Positions 1 to 11,490 of a stretch of 64,000 nucleotides of DNA are shown piece by piece; positions within the stretch are counted from its first letter, which is position 1; the number at the start of each line of letters is the position of its first letter. The notes beneath the pieces are model-generated. The model searched no databases and was not told where the DNA came from. It was given only the letters and a program-made list of their open reading frames with translations. The stretch comes from Spongilla lacustris. Its lineage: Eukaryota; Porifera; Demospongiae; Spongillida; Spongillidae. The position numbers and the translations under genes are program-made. Location of the stretch: contig OX442424.1 of assembly GCA_949361645.1 (NCBI GenBank), positions 4,175,986 through 4,239,985 of the forward strand. Reading direction: 5' to 3'.

Positions 1-337
1 ACAATTTGCTACACTCAAGTTTTTGTAAAATAATTGTAACTCGACACACTATCACAAAAGTGTGAAGATTAGCCATTTAGATACTGTATTTTTTTGGCAA
101 CCCTGGATAGTTCAGCTTCTGTTCCACTTACTCTGTGTTCTCTGCTAATAGCAGAAGTATTTTGTTCCAATCATATTATCCACCACAAATTTACCAGCAG
201 TTCATCCTAAATTGCAAATTGTGTTGGTTTTGGAAAATTTTGGGCCAATGGTATCAACCAGGCCTAAGATATTTATAATTACAGTTTATTTTGTTCCATC
301 CCTTTGTTACGTAACTCACAAATGCAATAGAGTTCAG
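1..337. other. no gene seen
   Basis: AT-rich sequence with only short chance open frames. Nothing recognised on either strand. Confidence 0.6.
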
Positions 338-549
338 TTTTCAAATTTACAACACCATTACACCATTATAGTCTGTATGTCCATTAGCACTTTGAGCCTT
401 GCGCGCTATGTAGTTATGGAGATCGGTTCAAGATTGAAGGTGGGTGGCAGTTAAGGAAACCACTCGAGAAAACATGCATCATAGGTAAGGTGACTTTTTT
501 TGTTCATACATTGCAAACTCCCTGTAGTAGTTATATGAAAATTTGTACT
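338..549 (+). repeat. left arm of an interrupted inverted repeat
   Basis: This 212-bp stretch reads as the reverse complement of 891-1060 continued by 5743-5784, with scattered mismatches. Shared blocks include 'atgtagttatggagatc', 'ggtaaggtga', 'ttatatgaaaatttgt' and, across the later insertion, 'ttatagtctg'. The two arms are equal in length once the BEL element at 1061-5742 is removed. It is likely a foldback or MITE-type element with a loop of about 340 bp (550-890). No transposase is present. Confidence 0.75.
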
Positions 550-890
550 TCTACCTTCCTTTTTGATTCTAAGTTACAGTGTGGCAAAGTAAAAAATTCC
601 TTTATCAGTTAGAAATTTTGTCTTTTATGCTACACTGCATAATATCAGGTATTCTCTATCACTGTACCGGTGTATTACATTCTATCGTGATTAGGTATTG
701 AACAAAGGTTTCCAGACTATGATTGCCATTCCTTTCTTGGCCTTTACCTTGCTAGACCGCTCTTAGCCTTAAAGGCCCTGAACGGCTTCTACTTCTCAAC
801 ATCTGAACTTTCTATTTCTGGTAACACCTGATACATGTCTGAAAAGTACAAGTGCCAGAATGTGCGATCGCAATAGAGGATAGCAATAAC
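550..890. other. spacer between inverted-repeat arms, no gene
   Basis: AT-rich loop between the two arms. No coding potential or RNA gene was recognised. Confidence 0.55.
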
Positions 891-1060
891 AAATTTTCAT
901 ATAATAACTATAGGGACTTCGCAATATAATGAACAAAAATATTCACCTTACCTCTAATGTTTTCTGGAGTTTTTTCCACCCACATTCAATTTTTTTATAA
1001 TTTCGAGCTGATCTCCATAACTACATGGCACGCAAAGCTTAAACTGCTCATGGACATGCA
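891..1060 (-). repeat. right arm of inverted repeat, inner part
   Basis: Reverse complement of the inner 170 bp of the arm at 338-549. The match stops exactly where the BEL/Pao LTR begins (1061) and resumes after the other LTR (5743), which shows the retrotransposon landed inside this arm. Confidence 0.75.
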
Positions 1061-1204
1061 TGTACAACAATTCGCCTTTTATCTAATGAGAGCAAACTCG
1101 GACTAGCTAGATTCAGCGTGTCACCGCATGTCACTCTAGGCAAAAACTATATTTCAATAATCACGTGAGATATTACAATCAGTTATGTAACACAATATCG
1201 CACA
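1061..1204 (-). repeat. 3' LTR of BEL/Pao element
   Basis: 144 bp, identical to 5599-5742 except for three substitutions (positions near 1066, 1123 and 1127). It begins TGTGCG and ends TGTACA on the minus strand. It is unusually short for this superfamily. Confidence 0.92.
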
Positions 1205-1213
1205 CTCCCCATC
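1205..1213 (-). other. polypurine tract
   Basis: Minus-strand reading GATGGGGAG directly abuts the 3' LTR, the expected place for plus-strand priming in reverse transcription. Confidence 0.6.
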
Positions 1214-1247
1214 TTGACTAGTGAGAACTAGTCAACAAACTATCAGT

Positions 1248-3017
1248 TCAATTAGACTTCATCCACTCTGTAATCTTCTGCCTTGCTCTTTGTGCAGATG
1301 CCCTCGCTGGCCGCACCTTCTTTTCTTCCTGTACCTCCTTTTCATCTTGGCCCTTTTGCTGAGACAGCCTCAACTTGCAATCTTCTGCAACACTTACATC
1401 ATTGACCTTCACTTCAAGAGGAAAAAGGTGTTGGACAGGACGCTTTAAAACTGTAAAACCATTTCCACTCCGGACACGAACCTTTGCGCCCCTCACAACT
1501 CCATCCGATCCCTTGAGCAAACCTTCAACCTTTGCCAACTTCCAAAATATTCGGGGATGGTCCTCATCATATACCAGAACGACGTCTCCAACAGACACAG
1601 GTTCATGAGGTGTAGTAGGCTTCTGTGCGTAGCGATGCATCTCCCTCAGCTCCACTAAATACTCCCATTTCCAGCGCTTCCAGAAATGGTCCAACATGAC
1701 TGTGAGGTGTTTCATCCGTCTGGTAAGTACTTCTGGGGTATGAGATGCATGGTAGTCAGGGTCATCCTCTGAGTCCTGTGGATCAGGTAGACTGATTAAC
1801 CTACGACCAGTTAGCAGGTGGGATGGAGTTAGTGGCTCTTCAAGGTCTTCCGATGACACATATGTCAGTGGCCGTGAATTCAGGATGGCTTCGACTTCTA
1901 CCAGAACAGTCTGAAGTTCCTCATAAGAGAGCCTTGTGGTTCCAATGATTTTCTTCAAGCAACGCTTGGTTGACTTCACTAGTCTTTCAAAAAATCCTCC
2001 CCACCATGGCGCTTTTTCAAGATTGAAGTTCCACTTAACACGTACACCAGCAAAGAACTCTTCAATTTCTGGACGGTTCAGAATCTCAGCAATGACCTTG
2101 TCAGCAGCCTTGAATGTTTTGCTGTTGTCAGAGATAATCACTCGAGGGATTCCCCACAGATCCACACTTTGTCTTCTGTACCCTTTAGGTACAGAGGTCC
2201 TGCATAATCCAAACCTGTGAACGCAAATGGTGGTGACTGAGTAACCCGAAACTCCGGCAGAGGGGGTGGTAGTGATGATGCATAAGGCTTTCCATCGATC
2301 TTCTTACAGACCACGCATTTGTGAAGTAATTTCTTCACAACACTTCTTCCTTTTACAATCCAAAATCGACTACGAAGTTCAGTGAGGGTCTCCTTTACAC
2401 CTCCATGTAGCACCTTCTCATGGCTCTGCCGTATCACCAGCATGGTGAAATGATGACTAGAAGGCAGAAGGATAGGGTGCTTCGCACATACATCCAGGTC
2501 GGCATTCCTCAACCTGCCTCCACACCGCCAAATCTCATTGTCACAGTACAACCCGAACTGAGTCTTCCACACTTGAAACTTCGCATCTTTAAGTAGTACA
2601 GCTTGTGATGACTTGATCCAGAATTCTTCAGCATCAGAGATGTCCTTCGATGATAAACCTGCAGATACTGACCCTCTGACCTTGAGAACTGCGATGAACT
2701 TAAGCACGTAAGCAGTCACTCTCAACAATCTTCCAAGCGAACTAAATTGTTAACACTGGATAACGGTGCCAATCTCTCCACCAACCAACAACACATGTTG
2801 AGCACTTTCTTCATCTCCAATATGCACTTGTCCGGCATCAACTCTTCGTCACAACAAGAAGCCTGGACTGGACTGGAAAGCCAACTTGGTCCACTGAACC
2901 ACACTGACTTGTTCAACAGTTCCGGTAGACTGATACCTCTGGACAGTGTTTCCAACGCTGAGCTGGTACTAGGGTTCGGATTTCGTTGACTCGGTTCTGG
3001 ACAAATTGTCTCCATTC
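1248..3017 (-). pseudogene. BEL/Pao pol 3' part: post-RNase H tail, integrase, DUF5641-like
   Basis: Three overlapping frames carry the end of pol. About 3017-2725 encodes the linker after RNase H (an 'LSRG..LPELLN...W.GP.WL'-type stretch) but is split by a frameshift. 2728-2160 encodes the integrase zinc-binding region (His-His-Cys-Cys pattern around HEKVLHGG...CVVCKK) and the first catalytic Asp region (FTGLDYAGP). At about 2160 roughly 35 residues of the integrase core appear deleted, with a frame change. 2165-1248 resumes with the second Asp (IISDNSKTF), the Glu region (GGFFERLVKS) and a DUF5641-like tail (GDVVLVYDEDHPR...W). The integrase cannot be made as one intact protein. Confidence 0.85.
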
Positions 3018-4136
3018 CTGAGCAGAGGCGTCATAAACAATCCTCAACTTCGTTGTCTGCTTGTCATCCTGTATGACTCCGTGATGAGGTATGTAGTGCA
3101 CCTTCTCCATAACAGATGTCCATGGGTCTTGAACCACTTCTACAATGCCTTCTTTGAGCTGCTCCTTAATCACTGTGTCATAGCGCTGTAGTAGACTTGG
3201 CTCCTGTCGTAAACTTCTCAGAAGACCACAAAGTCGACGCAGACTTAGTTTGAAGTTATCCGGAAGAGTTGGATGTGGGGTTTTCCATGGAAGTTGAACG
3301 CAATACCTGCCATCCTGGAAGGTAATACCCTCCATAAACTGACTATATGCTGGCATTTCACCCTCTTTAATGCCTAAGGTCTCCAGATCCCAGAACTTCT
3401 TCAGCCTTTGATCCAAGTCGCAGTCATGGCACTGAACAACAGAAGTTTCCAACTTGAGAGCATGAGCTGAGATAAGGTTCGTACTAGTTTCTCCACACGT
3501 TATTCCTGGTACAGGTCCTGAGAGTACCCATCCCAACACAGTCTCTATAGCAGTAGGTCCAGTCTTGCCACAACGGACTCTCCCTGTAGCCAACTTCCAG
3601 TAGTGATCTGCTCCGATCAAGACGCTAATGGCTAAGCTCTCACTCCTACCACTATCATCTGCAAGGTTCAGTCCAAATAGGTGAGGGTAGGTATCCCTCG
3701 CTAGTGTGATAGGTTGTCCAGCAATGGGTTCACAGATGGACGGCACCACCAGAAAAGGTAAGACCAAATCTGTTCCAGTTGCAGTCTTGATCGCAAGCTT
3801 CACCACATCGCATATCTGAACTTTCTCATGGCAGCCAAACGTTTTCATCACGATCGTTTCTGCTTGTTCCGTGTGCAATGCAAGATTCTTCCGCACCATC
3901 TCTGTGACATAGGAGCGCTGACTGCCACTGTCTAGAATTATCCTGACAATTGTTGTGAGTGAAGGTCGGTTTGGCTGGAACACAGATGCTCTTGCCGTCT
4001 GTAGTAGCACTGGAGTCTTCACATCAACATACATGGATAGTACTGGAGCAGATTGTGTCTGGTGTTGCTGCGGTTGCATCTGCGGTCTAACATTCTGAGG
4101 TTGTTCTGTTGAGGTAGGTGTTGTATTCTGAGCATT
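3018..4136 (-). pseudogene. BEL/Pao protease and RT N-terminus, RT core deleted
   Basis: Open frame following the gag stop codon in the same reading frame. It carries an aspartic protease motif (LDSGSQRSYV), the 'LIGADHYW' stretch typical of the BEL/Pao peptidase region, then the region before RT (WDLETLGI, FQDGRYCVQLPWK) and the first RT strand (LRIVYDASA). At about 3017 the sequence jumps straight to a segment that normally follows RNase H (EWRQFVQNRVNEIR). The YxDD catalytic motif, the rest of RT and RNase H are therefore absent. The junction is a clean in-frame deletion followed by a frameshift. Confidence 0.85.
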
Positions 4137-5528
4137 TCAGGGCCCAGATCTTTGTGACTTGCATATACTTGAATGATGTCTTCCTTCACAATTGTAGCAT
4201 CCACGAGATGACCGACAGTCTCTGCTGAGGTGTCCCTTCTTCAGGCAGATGAAGCATCTTCCTCCTTTCAACAACAGCTGTTTTCTTTTCTCATGATCAG
4301 TCACTACTCCGCAGTGGGTAGAGTAGTGAGGTTGGTCGCAGAACGCACACAATGGAGACAATGTGTCAGACAGAAGTGCAGCAGCAGTGGAGTAGTCTCG
4401 AACTGGTTTCCTTGGTTGGGCAGATGTATTCATTGCAGCCCTCTCCCTTGCCTCGATCTCCTTTTCCAAAACCTTCAGTAGCGAATCCAGATCCCAATTG
4501 TCTTCTACAGTTTCACGGCTTACAATGAGACACAAATCAGAGGGAATCTTCTTCATCAAAATGGAAGCGAGTAAGTTGCCATACGATGAGGCTGCAATTC
4601 CAATGGACTTGAGACTTTGGACATGTGACTCTACTTTATCATACAGTTGACGAAGGTTTCTAAGCTCATAAACTGATGTCACTGCTGGCAGACTGAGTAG
4701 AGCCTCCATGTGTTTGTTAATGAGTTGCTGCTTGTTCCCAAACCGCTTCTTCAACACTGTTATGGCTTCTGCATAGTTTGAGGAAGACAGAGTGAGTCCT
4801 GCAATGGCTTCTGCTGCTGAATGTTCTACCAAGGACTGCAGGTAGTTGAACTTGTCGATGTCCGATAAGTCTGGATTTTGATGAATAGCTGACTCATAGG
4901 AGTCCCAAAATGGGATCCACGCAGTTGGATCACCACTAAATTTCCTTAGTGTCAACTTCGGGAGTTTCACCTTTGGTGTCTTCATCGTAGTTGATCCTGG
5001 CTGCACTTGTTTTGGGCTACTATGTGAATTGTCAACTTGACTGGGCGGAGCCACACGTGCCTGCGCATCACTTGGAGTTGGAGAAATTGAACGCCTGTCC
5101 GCTAGTTGGTTCACTGGTGAAAGCCTGTCCGCTTGTTGGTTCACTGGTTCAGACGCCGACTCCTCTCCCTGTCGAATATGCAGCGGACTAGCTCGTTCAG
5201 TCTCGGAAATAGCTTGTTCTATGGCGATGACCGCCATCTCTATCCTTTCCCGATAGACGTCAGCCTCTTCGATCTCGCGCACTATTTCTTCTTCTGAACC
5301 CACGTCGTTGAGGATTTCCGCGTCCATTTTGAGAATAATATCTCTTTTCTCGTGGAGAACTGAGAGAAACCGTTTAAGTGCTGAGCAGTTCGTCTGAGGG
5401 GCATCGATAGTTTCCTGAGCTTGCGCCATGATTCGAGTGGCTGAGGCTTTTTGCCCCGCTCGAATCCGTTTTCTTCTTATCGCGCTGTCTCGATCAATTT
5501 GAACGTCGCTTGTTCCGGGTTCGCCCAT
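4137..5528 (-). CDS. BEL/Pao Gag-like polyprotein segment
   Basis: 463 codons from an ATG (MGEPGTSDVQ) to TGA. The N-terminal third is charged and likely helical. Residues about 175-330 match the DUF1759 capsid-like region (KLPKLTLRKFSGDP...W..F.DSY). Two Cys/His clusters close the protein: CFICLKKGHLSRDC (CCHC knuckle) and CYNCEGRHHSSIC, for nucleic-acid binding. The frame is uninterrupted, unlike pol. The TGA at 4137-4139 is the only stop before the frame continues open into the protease region, so Gag and Pol are in one frame separated by a single codon. This may be a nonsense mutation or a readthrough site. Confidence 0.85.
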   Translation of the reverse strand: MGEPGTSDVQIDRDSAIRRKRIRAGQKASATRIMAQAQETIDAPQTNCSALKRFLSVLHEKRDIILKMDAEILNDVGSEEEIVREIEEADVYRERIEMAVIAIEQAISETERASPLHIRQGEESASEPVNQQADRLSPVNQLADRRSISPTPSDAQARVAPPSQVDNSHSSPKQVQPGSTTMKTPKVKLPKLTLRKFSGDPTAWIPFWDSYESAIHQNPDLSDIDKFNYLQSLVEHSAAEAIAGLTLSSSNYAEAITVLKKRFGNKQQLINKHMEALLSLPAVTSVYELRNLRQLYDKVESHVQSLKSIGIAASSYGNLLASILMKKIPSDLCLIVSRETVEDNWDLDSLLKVLEKEIEARERAAMNTSAQPRKPVRDYSTAAALLSDTLSPLCAFCDQPHYSTHCGVVTDHEKRKQLLLKGGRCFICLKKGHLSRDCRSSRGCYNCEGRHHSSICKSQRSGP

Positions 5529-5578
5529 TGCTATCCACGATCAATCTAAAAGACGAATATTCTATACTCTTTTTCCTG

Positions 5579-5598
5579 TTCCCAGGCTCGTAGGACCA
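5579..5598 (-). other. primer-binding site, tRNA-Tyr-like
   Basis: Directly after the 5' LTR the minus strand reads TGGTCCTACGAGCC. This is complementary to the 3' end typical of animal tRNA-Tyr (…GGCTCGAAGGACCA, from memory) with one mismatch in 14. The tRNA identity is inference. Confidence 0.55.
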
Positions 5599-5742
5599 TG
5601 TACGACAATTCGCCTTTTATCTAATGAGAGCAAACTCGGACTAGCTAGATTCAGCGTGTCATCGCGTGTCACTCTAGGCAAAAACTATATTTCAATAATC
5701 ACGTGAGATATTACAATCAGTTATGTAACACAATATCGCACA
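5599..5742 (-). repeat. 5' LTR of BEL/Pao element
   Basis: 144 bp matching 1061-1204 with three differences. It would contain the promoter for the minus-strand transcript. No clear TATA box was identified. Confidence 0.92.
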
Positions 5743-5784
5743 ATGCAGACTATAACTGTGTAATGGCATTATAAATTTGAAATT
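5743..5784 (-). repeat. right arm of inverted repeat, outer part
   Basis: Continues the complementarity to the outer 42 bp of the left arm (338-379) after the BEL insertion. It starts with the ATGCA target duplication. Confidence 0.7.
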
Positions 5785-7797
5785 GTCATGCTGGCAAAGG
5801 AAAACTCAAGGCCAACCACCAAAGTGTCTCCACGAGCGCTTGTTACTTGGAGAGCACCTCAAGTTAAGTACCTCTCAGCAGGTCCAGATTTATGCCAATG
5901 CTGTGAATGATGATATCCGTGTCACTGGTGGTCTTTGCAATAATGAGTACACAGTTGGTACAGTTAGTAATTGCCTCATGGAAGATGCTTTGCATGTAGG
6001 CTTCTTTGCAATAGCTGCTATCCTCTGAGCTTCAGACTTTGTCATGACTAAAAGCGGCGTGTCAGAGTCATGAAACCTGTCCTGTGAATCTGGCTCCAGA
6101 CAGATACCACCAGGTTATAACGGAAACCAAGTTATGCCGTTTCATACTCCTGGGTGGTATAGCAGCCCCAAATACAGTCCCTTTTTTTGTAATGCAATTA
6201 CACAAAATTTCTTGCCAAAAGCAGACAGGCTGATTCAGTATTTCCACCTTAACAATCTAACTACATTTCCCAATTTTTTCACAACATATGCATACACATA
6301 CAATGAGTTAAACATCAAAAGAAATAATATCAACAAACCTGTTAACTACATCATGCCGTAATTGAAATGGCTCTGGAGGTAGCTGCCGAAAGAATAGAAA
6401 ATGGAATATGCTTTGCAAGACAACCAAATACTCCTTAAAGTTTACCCAAGTAACCCTGCTCCTCAAAAATAATGTGAAGGGAGGCAAAAGTAAAATTGGG
6501 CACAATTTGAGGATGCAAGTGCAGCTGCAATAAAAAGATTTAAGTACACACTGTACATGCAAGTGCTCTGCTGGATGCTACAATACTACAATAACAACAA
6601 TAACAACAATGCAGGAAGGCAATTCAATTCTATGGTAATGCAAGTTTAAGACATTGTTTTTTATAAGATGCATATGTGCACATAAAAGTAACAAGAATAT
6701 TTGGGTACAGTACATGTTGCAAAACATTAAATGTTATCTAACAATATAATTTTCAATGCAACAACCCATAACCATCTGGTTTGGTTCCAAGTACATTTAT
6801 ACATGCATATTATAAAATAATTCATCTGCCCATGATAACTTACTACTTGCAGGGATGTATTGCTTCAATACAATACAAGTTTAGTTTCATTACAGAAACA
6901 TTATCCATAGTGAAAACATGTGCAGTTAAAGTTAACAAATACAAGAAAGAGATATTAATAACATGTTACTACCAATGCATATGTGTAATTTGAAAATGAA
7001 AGGCAGCATACTTATGACAGACTGTACATGTAACAATACAGAGGATTTTGATTTTCTAAACTAAATATAAAAGTGTTGAATTCATTAGCCCTTAAGCTAA
7101 CTATTTAGTACAAAATTGAGCACAGTGTTTTTGCAGATAATTCTGGGGTGTCATTGTCACAACATTTCACAGTAAACAACAGGTCAGGGGTCAATGTTAA
7201 GCAGTTTGGGTTACTTGCCCGGGATTACATGTAGCATGACCCACTGGTCTTAAAATGATGTGTGGGCTGTGATATCCATGCATCCATGCTTTTGCTCCAC
7301 AGGTCAGATCATTATGGGGGGGGGGGGGGGGGCAACTTTATTTACCAGTATACAAAATCAGAAAAATGAGACATCACTATTGGATACAATGGGATTTCAG
7401 AATGCATGTACAGCCAAATGTATCTTTTCTAATGTGCAACCTTCTTAGACTGACAGCAATAATTCAGTAGGAGTGAAAGATGTACAAATAATCATCTCTG
7501 AAATCCATAACTGCACCAGCTCCCCACATATGTAGCATAACTGCATCAAAAGTGGTCATGTTAATTTTTAAAACTTGGCTGTATAGATAGAGCAATATCA
7601 CTTGCATGCCCAGAGGTGGCCCCAACATTTATAAGGGGGGGGGGGGGGGGGGGGGCCAAGTTGCAGGGGTGCCAAAAGTAGTGGGGTATTTTGGATGTTA
7701 ACTTCTAATAATCATGTTGGTACACAATGCAAGTGTAAAACACATTTACATTTACTCTAAAATAAAATTTGAGAGCTTTACTTTGCTCTGGTGCATT
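5785..7797. other. no gene recognised; two poly-G runs
   Basis: AT-rich, with short chance frames only. An 83-codon open frame at 5777-6028 has no recognisable motif. Poly-G runs lie at 7316-7332 and 7635-7655. The second is flanked by 'cagaggtggcccc', a layout reminiscent of hAT-type MITEs, but no terminal repeats could be confirmed. Confidence 0.5.
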
Positions 7798-9705
7798 TCA
7801 AAAATATTTGGTGTAAGTAACTGTGTGACCATTATGTACATGTATTTTCATGAGTGCCAGTGATGATAGGCAAATGCAGCCCATAGATGATTGAAGCCAG
7901 TTGCACAGACAGCGCAATATGAAGAAATTCCTTTCACAGGTGCAGCTTGTAATAGGGAGTGTACGATCTTAAGAGGCAAAATGAAAGTGCTCTTCATCGC
8001 ACTGTTGAAGCGCTGCACCGAGGGAATCAGGACGCTCTTCAAGAGAACATTTTCGCTTCCATTCTTTATCCACAAGGTATTTGTCTACCAGGTCCTTCTC
8101 ATAGAGCAATACAAAATCGTTCAAATCGTGTTCGCCATCAGCCGCTATTGTGGGTACCAGGTATAAAACGCTGGATGCAATTCTGAACAGAGATGAAAAT
8201 CATTCACAAATCATGCAATCTAGCAAAGGAATAGCAAGAGTGGTTATATTCTGCTGGATTGTCTGCTGGATAGCTCTCCCTATATAAAACATAAACAACA
8301 TATTCGGTGCAAATGTTTTATACATACATATGCATGCAATTACTATTGTCTTAGTGCAATTCTAGACATCAGTGGTTCCACTCCAATTGATAAGCCTAAA
8401 CGTTCAGCTTGGAAATTATTCAACAACTCCAGATCTACTAGCATGAAAGTCAGAATCGACAGCTTCAATATCCTTGAATGCTTTGACTATGTCAATTGCT
8501 TTTCCTTGCAGGCATTTTGTTATCATAGCAAGTGGATAAGTAACCGGTAAAGTGCAACTACACCAATCATGATTCCGAAATTCCACAGGGCATGAAAGTG
8601 AGTAGTAGCATTGTTTTGCTGAAGGTTCCCATCCAGTTCTAAAACTTTCTGGATATAGCTCACAGTCTTGGTATGTCCCATTAATTATTTCTAGGGCTTT
8701 CACAATAAAAGTAAAACCCAGATAGGAATGTTCGTAAGCCTTGCCATGCGGGTCTTACACATACATGTACCTGCTTTTGCTGGCTAATGCTGTGATCTTG
8801 AGTCCCTATTTCCACAACATATTTCTCTCTCCTTGGAGTGTACATGTATTTAAAGAATATTGCGAGCTTGTCATTTGTGTTAGGACCAGTATTTTCGTTA
8901 CAGGCTGCTGCAAATGAGAGGTTGAAAACACATGACGTACATTGTGTATATAAATGCCTTTGGATTAACCTCCAGCACTCTCCCTAATTTTCACAGCTGA
9001 CATATTGGATGTGCCATCATAACATTGCTCCCTGAAATCTTCAAGATGAAGGTCATTTGTTAATCTGCAACTGCTTTAAAAAAAAAAGAACTTCTCCAAC
9101 ATGGATAAACTCCATGAAATCTTCTGTGATTTGTTTTTGGCATCCACAAACCGAACACAAAGAGATACGACTTCATCATTTTATAAAGTAACCTCATCAC
9201 TTAGTTCAAAACTTTGCTTCCTTGATGGATTCACATCCAACAGATGTTGCTGAATGATGCTTTTCCAAATAACTTCAATCATTTCATTTTGACTGTGATG
9301 GTGAATGTAAGTTGCATTTCTAAGCAATGGTTTTGAGATATGATCATGTAATATAGTATCTTTTGCAGCAAACATTTTGATCAGGGCAAGAAATTCCCAG
9401 GATATCATTAGGAGATCCAGAATCTACAATGTGACCTTGCAAAACAACACCCTGTTTTCCACAATAGTGTATCACTTGTGCTATTCTTTTTAAGAAATGT
9501 CTATATGTATGATATTGAGATTTTAAGTTACCACCTATCTGTGCTTTGATGGTTGACTCAGGCTTTCAAATCGCCGTTTGATGCACTCAGCAACAAAGCA
9601 TGCCTCTTTGTGGTACTCGGCAGCATTGTGCATCTTTTTGTGATTTTGGCAACCGACATTAACAAACTGTGATAACTGACATCCGTTTTTGAGGCCTTTT
9701 TGCTA
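7798..9705 (-). pseudogene. hAT-superfamily transposase relic (DUF4371/ZMYM1-like)
   Basis: Read on the minus strand with several frame changes, the sequence keeps the full order of a hAT transposase. Near 9705-9548 is a TTF-like segment (HNAAEYHKEA..A..IKRRF). Near 9500-9180 is the DUF4371 region (RIAQVIHYCGKQGVVLQGH, SPNDILG, NEMIEVIWKSI). Near 9050-8990 is the catalytic-region signature FREQCYDGTSNMSA. Near 8700-8340 is the helical insertion (TYPLAMITKCLQGKAIDIV) and a 'MSRIALRQ' stretch. Near 8140-7798 is the C-terminal dimerisation region (RPDSLGAALQQCDEEHF, LPITSCTCERNFFILR..., SLALMKIH). Frameshifts and internal stops show it is dead. Terminal inverted repeats were not found. Confidence 0.85.
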
Positions 9706-10039
9706 GTATTGGTACAAAGAGGTAGCATGATAAACAAAATTTGATGATGGGCTGTATACGTAAGCATAGATGCACAGCACTTTCTGGGATGTCAAGCCTT
9801 TTGTACAAATGAAATTTGTAGTCCTCTTATGTGATGTGTAAAAATACAGTATTTGTTGTAATCATAAGGTATATTCACACTGCTGCCACAAACCTATAGC
9901 ACAAAAAATTGCATTTTCATGGTACAGAGTCTGGGCAATATTGTAAGGCACTGGCATCGTTTTGAAGACAGATGGGGGGCATGCTGTGCAGTTGAAAGCA
10001 AAGCTTGATGATTCAAAAGGCAGGGATGCAAATGAAATG

Positions 10040-10290
10040 GATGCAGAAGACATGGGTGTACATGTATTAGACATGGGTGTCAAAGGCATGGGGGTAGATG
10101 ACATGGGTGGATGTAGATGGAGAAGGCATGGGTTAAGAAATGGGTGAAAAAGGTATGGGTGCAGGAGATATGGGTGCAGAAGGCATGAGTTTAATTCTAG
10201 GAAGCATGGGTATAGAATACGTGGGTGTAGAAGGCATGGGTGTAGAAGGCATGGTGTAGAAGGCATACGTGCAGGAGAGATGGGTATGGT
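10040..10290. repeat. imperfect minisatellite, 15-bp core
   Basis: Degenerate tandem copies of a unit close to ggcatgggtgtagaa. Because the unit is a multiple of three, both strands stay open (e.g. a Met-Pro-Ser-Thr-Pro-like pattern on the minus strand), but this is an artefact of the repeat, not a gene. Confidence 0.7.
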
Positions 10291-11347
10291 TGTTGCTGTA
10301 GAAGAAAGTATGAGGAGTGAATAATAACTTTAATGCTGAAATGGAAAGTAGTTGTTGCAATGCTCACCTGCTATATAAGACGTGGATTGCATAGAATTGT
10401 TAGAAATGGAAGACTTTGGCTATTCCGTTGAAGAGATCGGTACAAGGAAAGATTTTATGCTTGGTACAGATTGTGCACTTGAGATTAATTGATGTTGCAA
10501 CTTGGCTTGTCTGTTCTGTCATTTTCGCTTTTGGCTTGACATTGCTTGAGGCTCGATAAAACCAGATTATCCAATACAAAGTAGCATCTGGCACTACTGT
10601 TACGCAAAACGAGTGCGCATGCGCTATGTATAAAAGTAGTAAACATGTACATGATAGCAATGTCGCATATGCATATATTACATCATCTTGTTGGGGAAAG
10701 GGGAAGGGGGAACATGGCCCCCTGGGCCCCTCCCCCCCCCCCCGGGGCCACCTCTCTGATGCCTGACGGGATTAATTACTTGTGCTGGGCCAGCAGGTAA
10801 CCAATAACATTAGCACACTTGCACATACTAAAATAAATACTCACCACCCAGTCCTGAGGGGCTGGTCCAAAGTTCTCCACAGATGTGTCAGGTTTGTGTT
10901 GGTATTCGAAAAAATTCATCACTGCAACAAAAATGAAGACACAGTGTGTTTGCAAATGAGAACAGATTTGTAATCTTAGTTCATTAGGGAAACTACATCA
11001 AAGCTATAAACAATAAAATAAAATCATGACTAAAAACTCTTAGATTAATCAGTGTGTTGCAAATCTCAATGAAACAATTCATGACTCCCAAATTCATTTC
11101 AGGTCAGATGTTATTAATTAGCTATACAAATTAAGCATTCCATATTAAGAATCATATCAAAGTTAAAATCAAGAACAGCATAATTTGTCGGCAAGATTGT
11201 TATATGTACATGTACATGTCCACATGTACATGTGCATCAAACTACATGCAATAACATTTTTGTGCAAAACTAAATATCAGTTATAAGTATAAATAAAACA
11301 TGCATGCATAAACTATTTCAAATGCAATTTTAGTTGTTTATACATGT

Positions 11348-11490
11348 AGGACCTCAACATTTAAGTTGGATTAACATGTATGTAATGCATAATATTATTA
11401 TTTTTAGGACCTCAACATTTAAGTTGGATTAACATGTATGTAATGCATAATATTATTATTTTTAGGACCTCAAAATTTGAGTTGGATAAC
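11348..11490. repeat. 58-bp tandem duplication
   Basis: Two identical 58-bp units start at 11348 and 11406 with 'aggacctcaacatttaag', and a third partial, diverged copy starts at 11464. The identity of the first two indicates a recent duplication. Confidence 0.85.

Larger units (their letters stand above)
1061..5742 (-). mobile_element. BEL/Pao LTR retrotransposon, internally deleted
   Basis: A 4,682-bp element on the minus strand with 144-bp LTRs (TG...CA ends), a 5-bp target duplication ATGCA at 1056-1060 and 5743-5747, a primer-binding site next to the 5' LTR and a purine tract next to the 3' LTR. Gene order on the minus strand is Gag (DUF1759-like, CCHC knuckles), aspartic protease (DSGS), the start of the Pao-type RT, remnants after RNase H, the integrase zinc-binding region, the integrase core and a DUF5641-like C-terminus. 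This order and these domains are those of BEL/Pao. The RT catalytic core and RNase H are missing, so the copy is non-autonomous. The LTRs differ at three positions, so insertion was fairly recent. Confidence 0.93.

Noticed and set aside
2747..5191. Plus-strand open frames across the BEL element
   Set aside because: They are antisense shadows of Gag and Pol.
11348..11490. 58-bp repeat as LTR or transposon end
   Set aside because: Copies are directly adjacent with no internal element, so a simple tandem duplication is enough.
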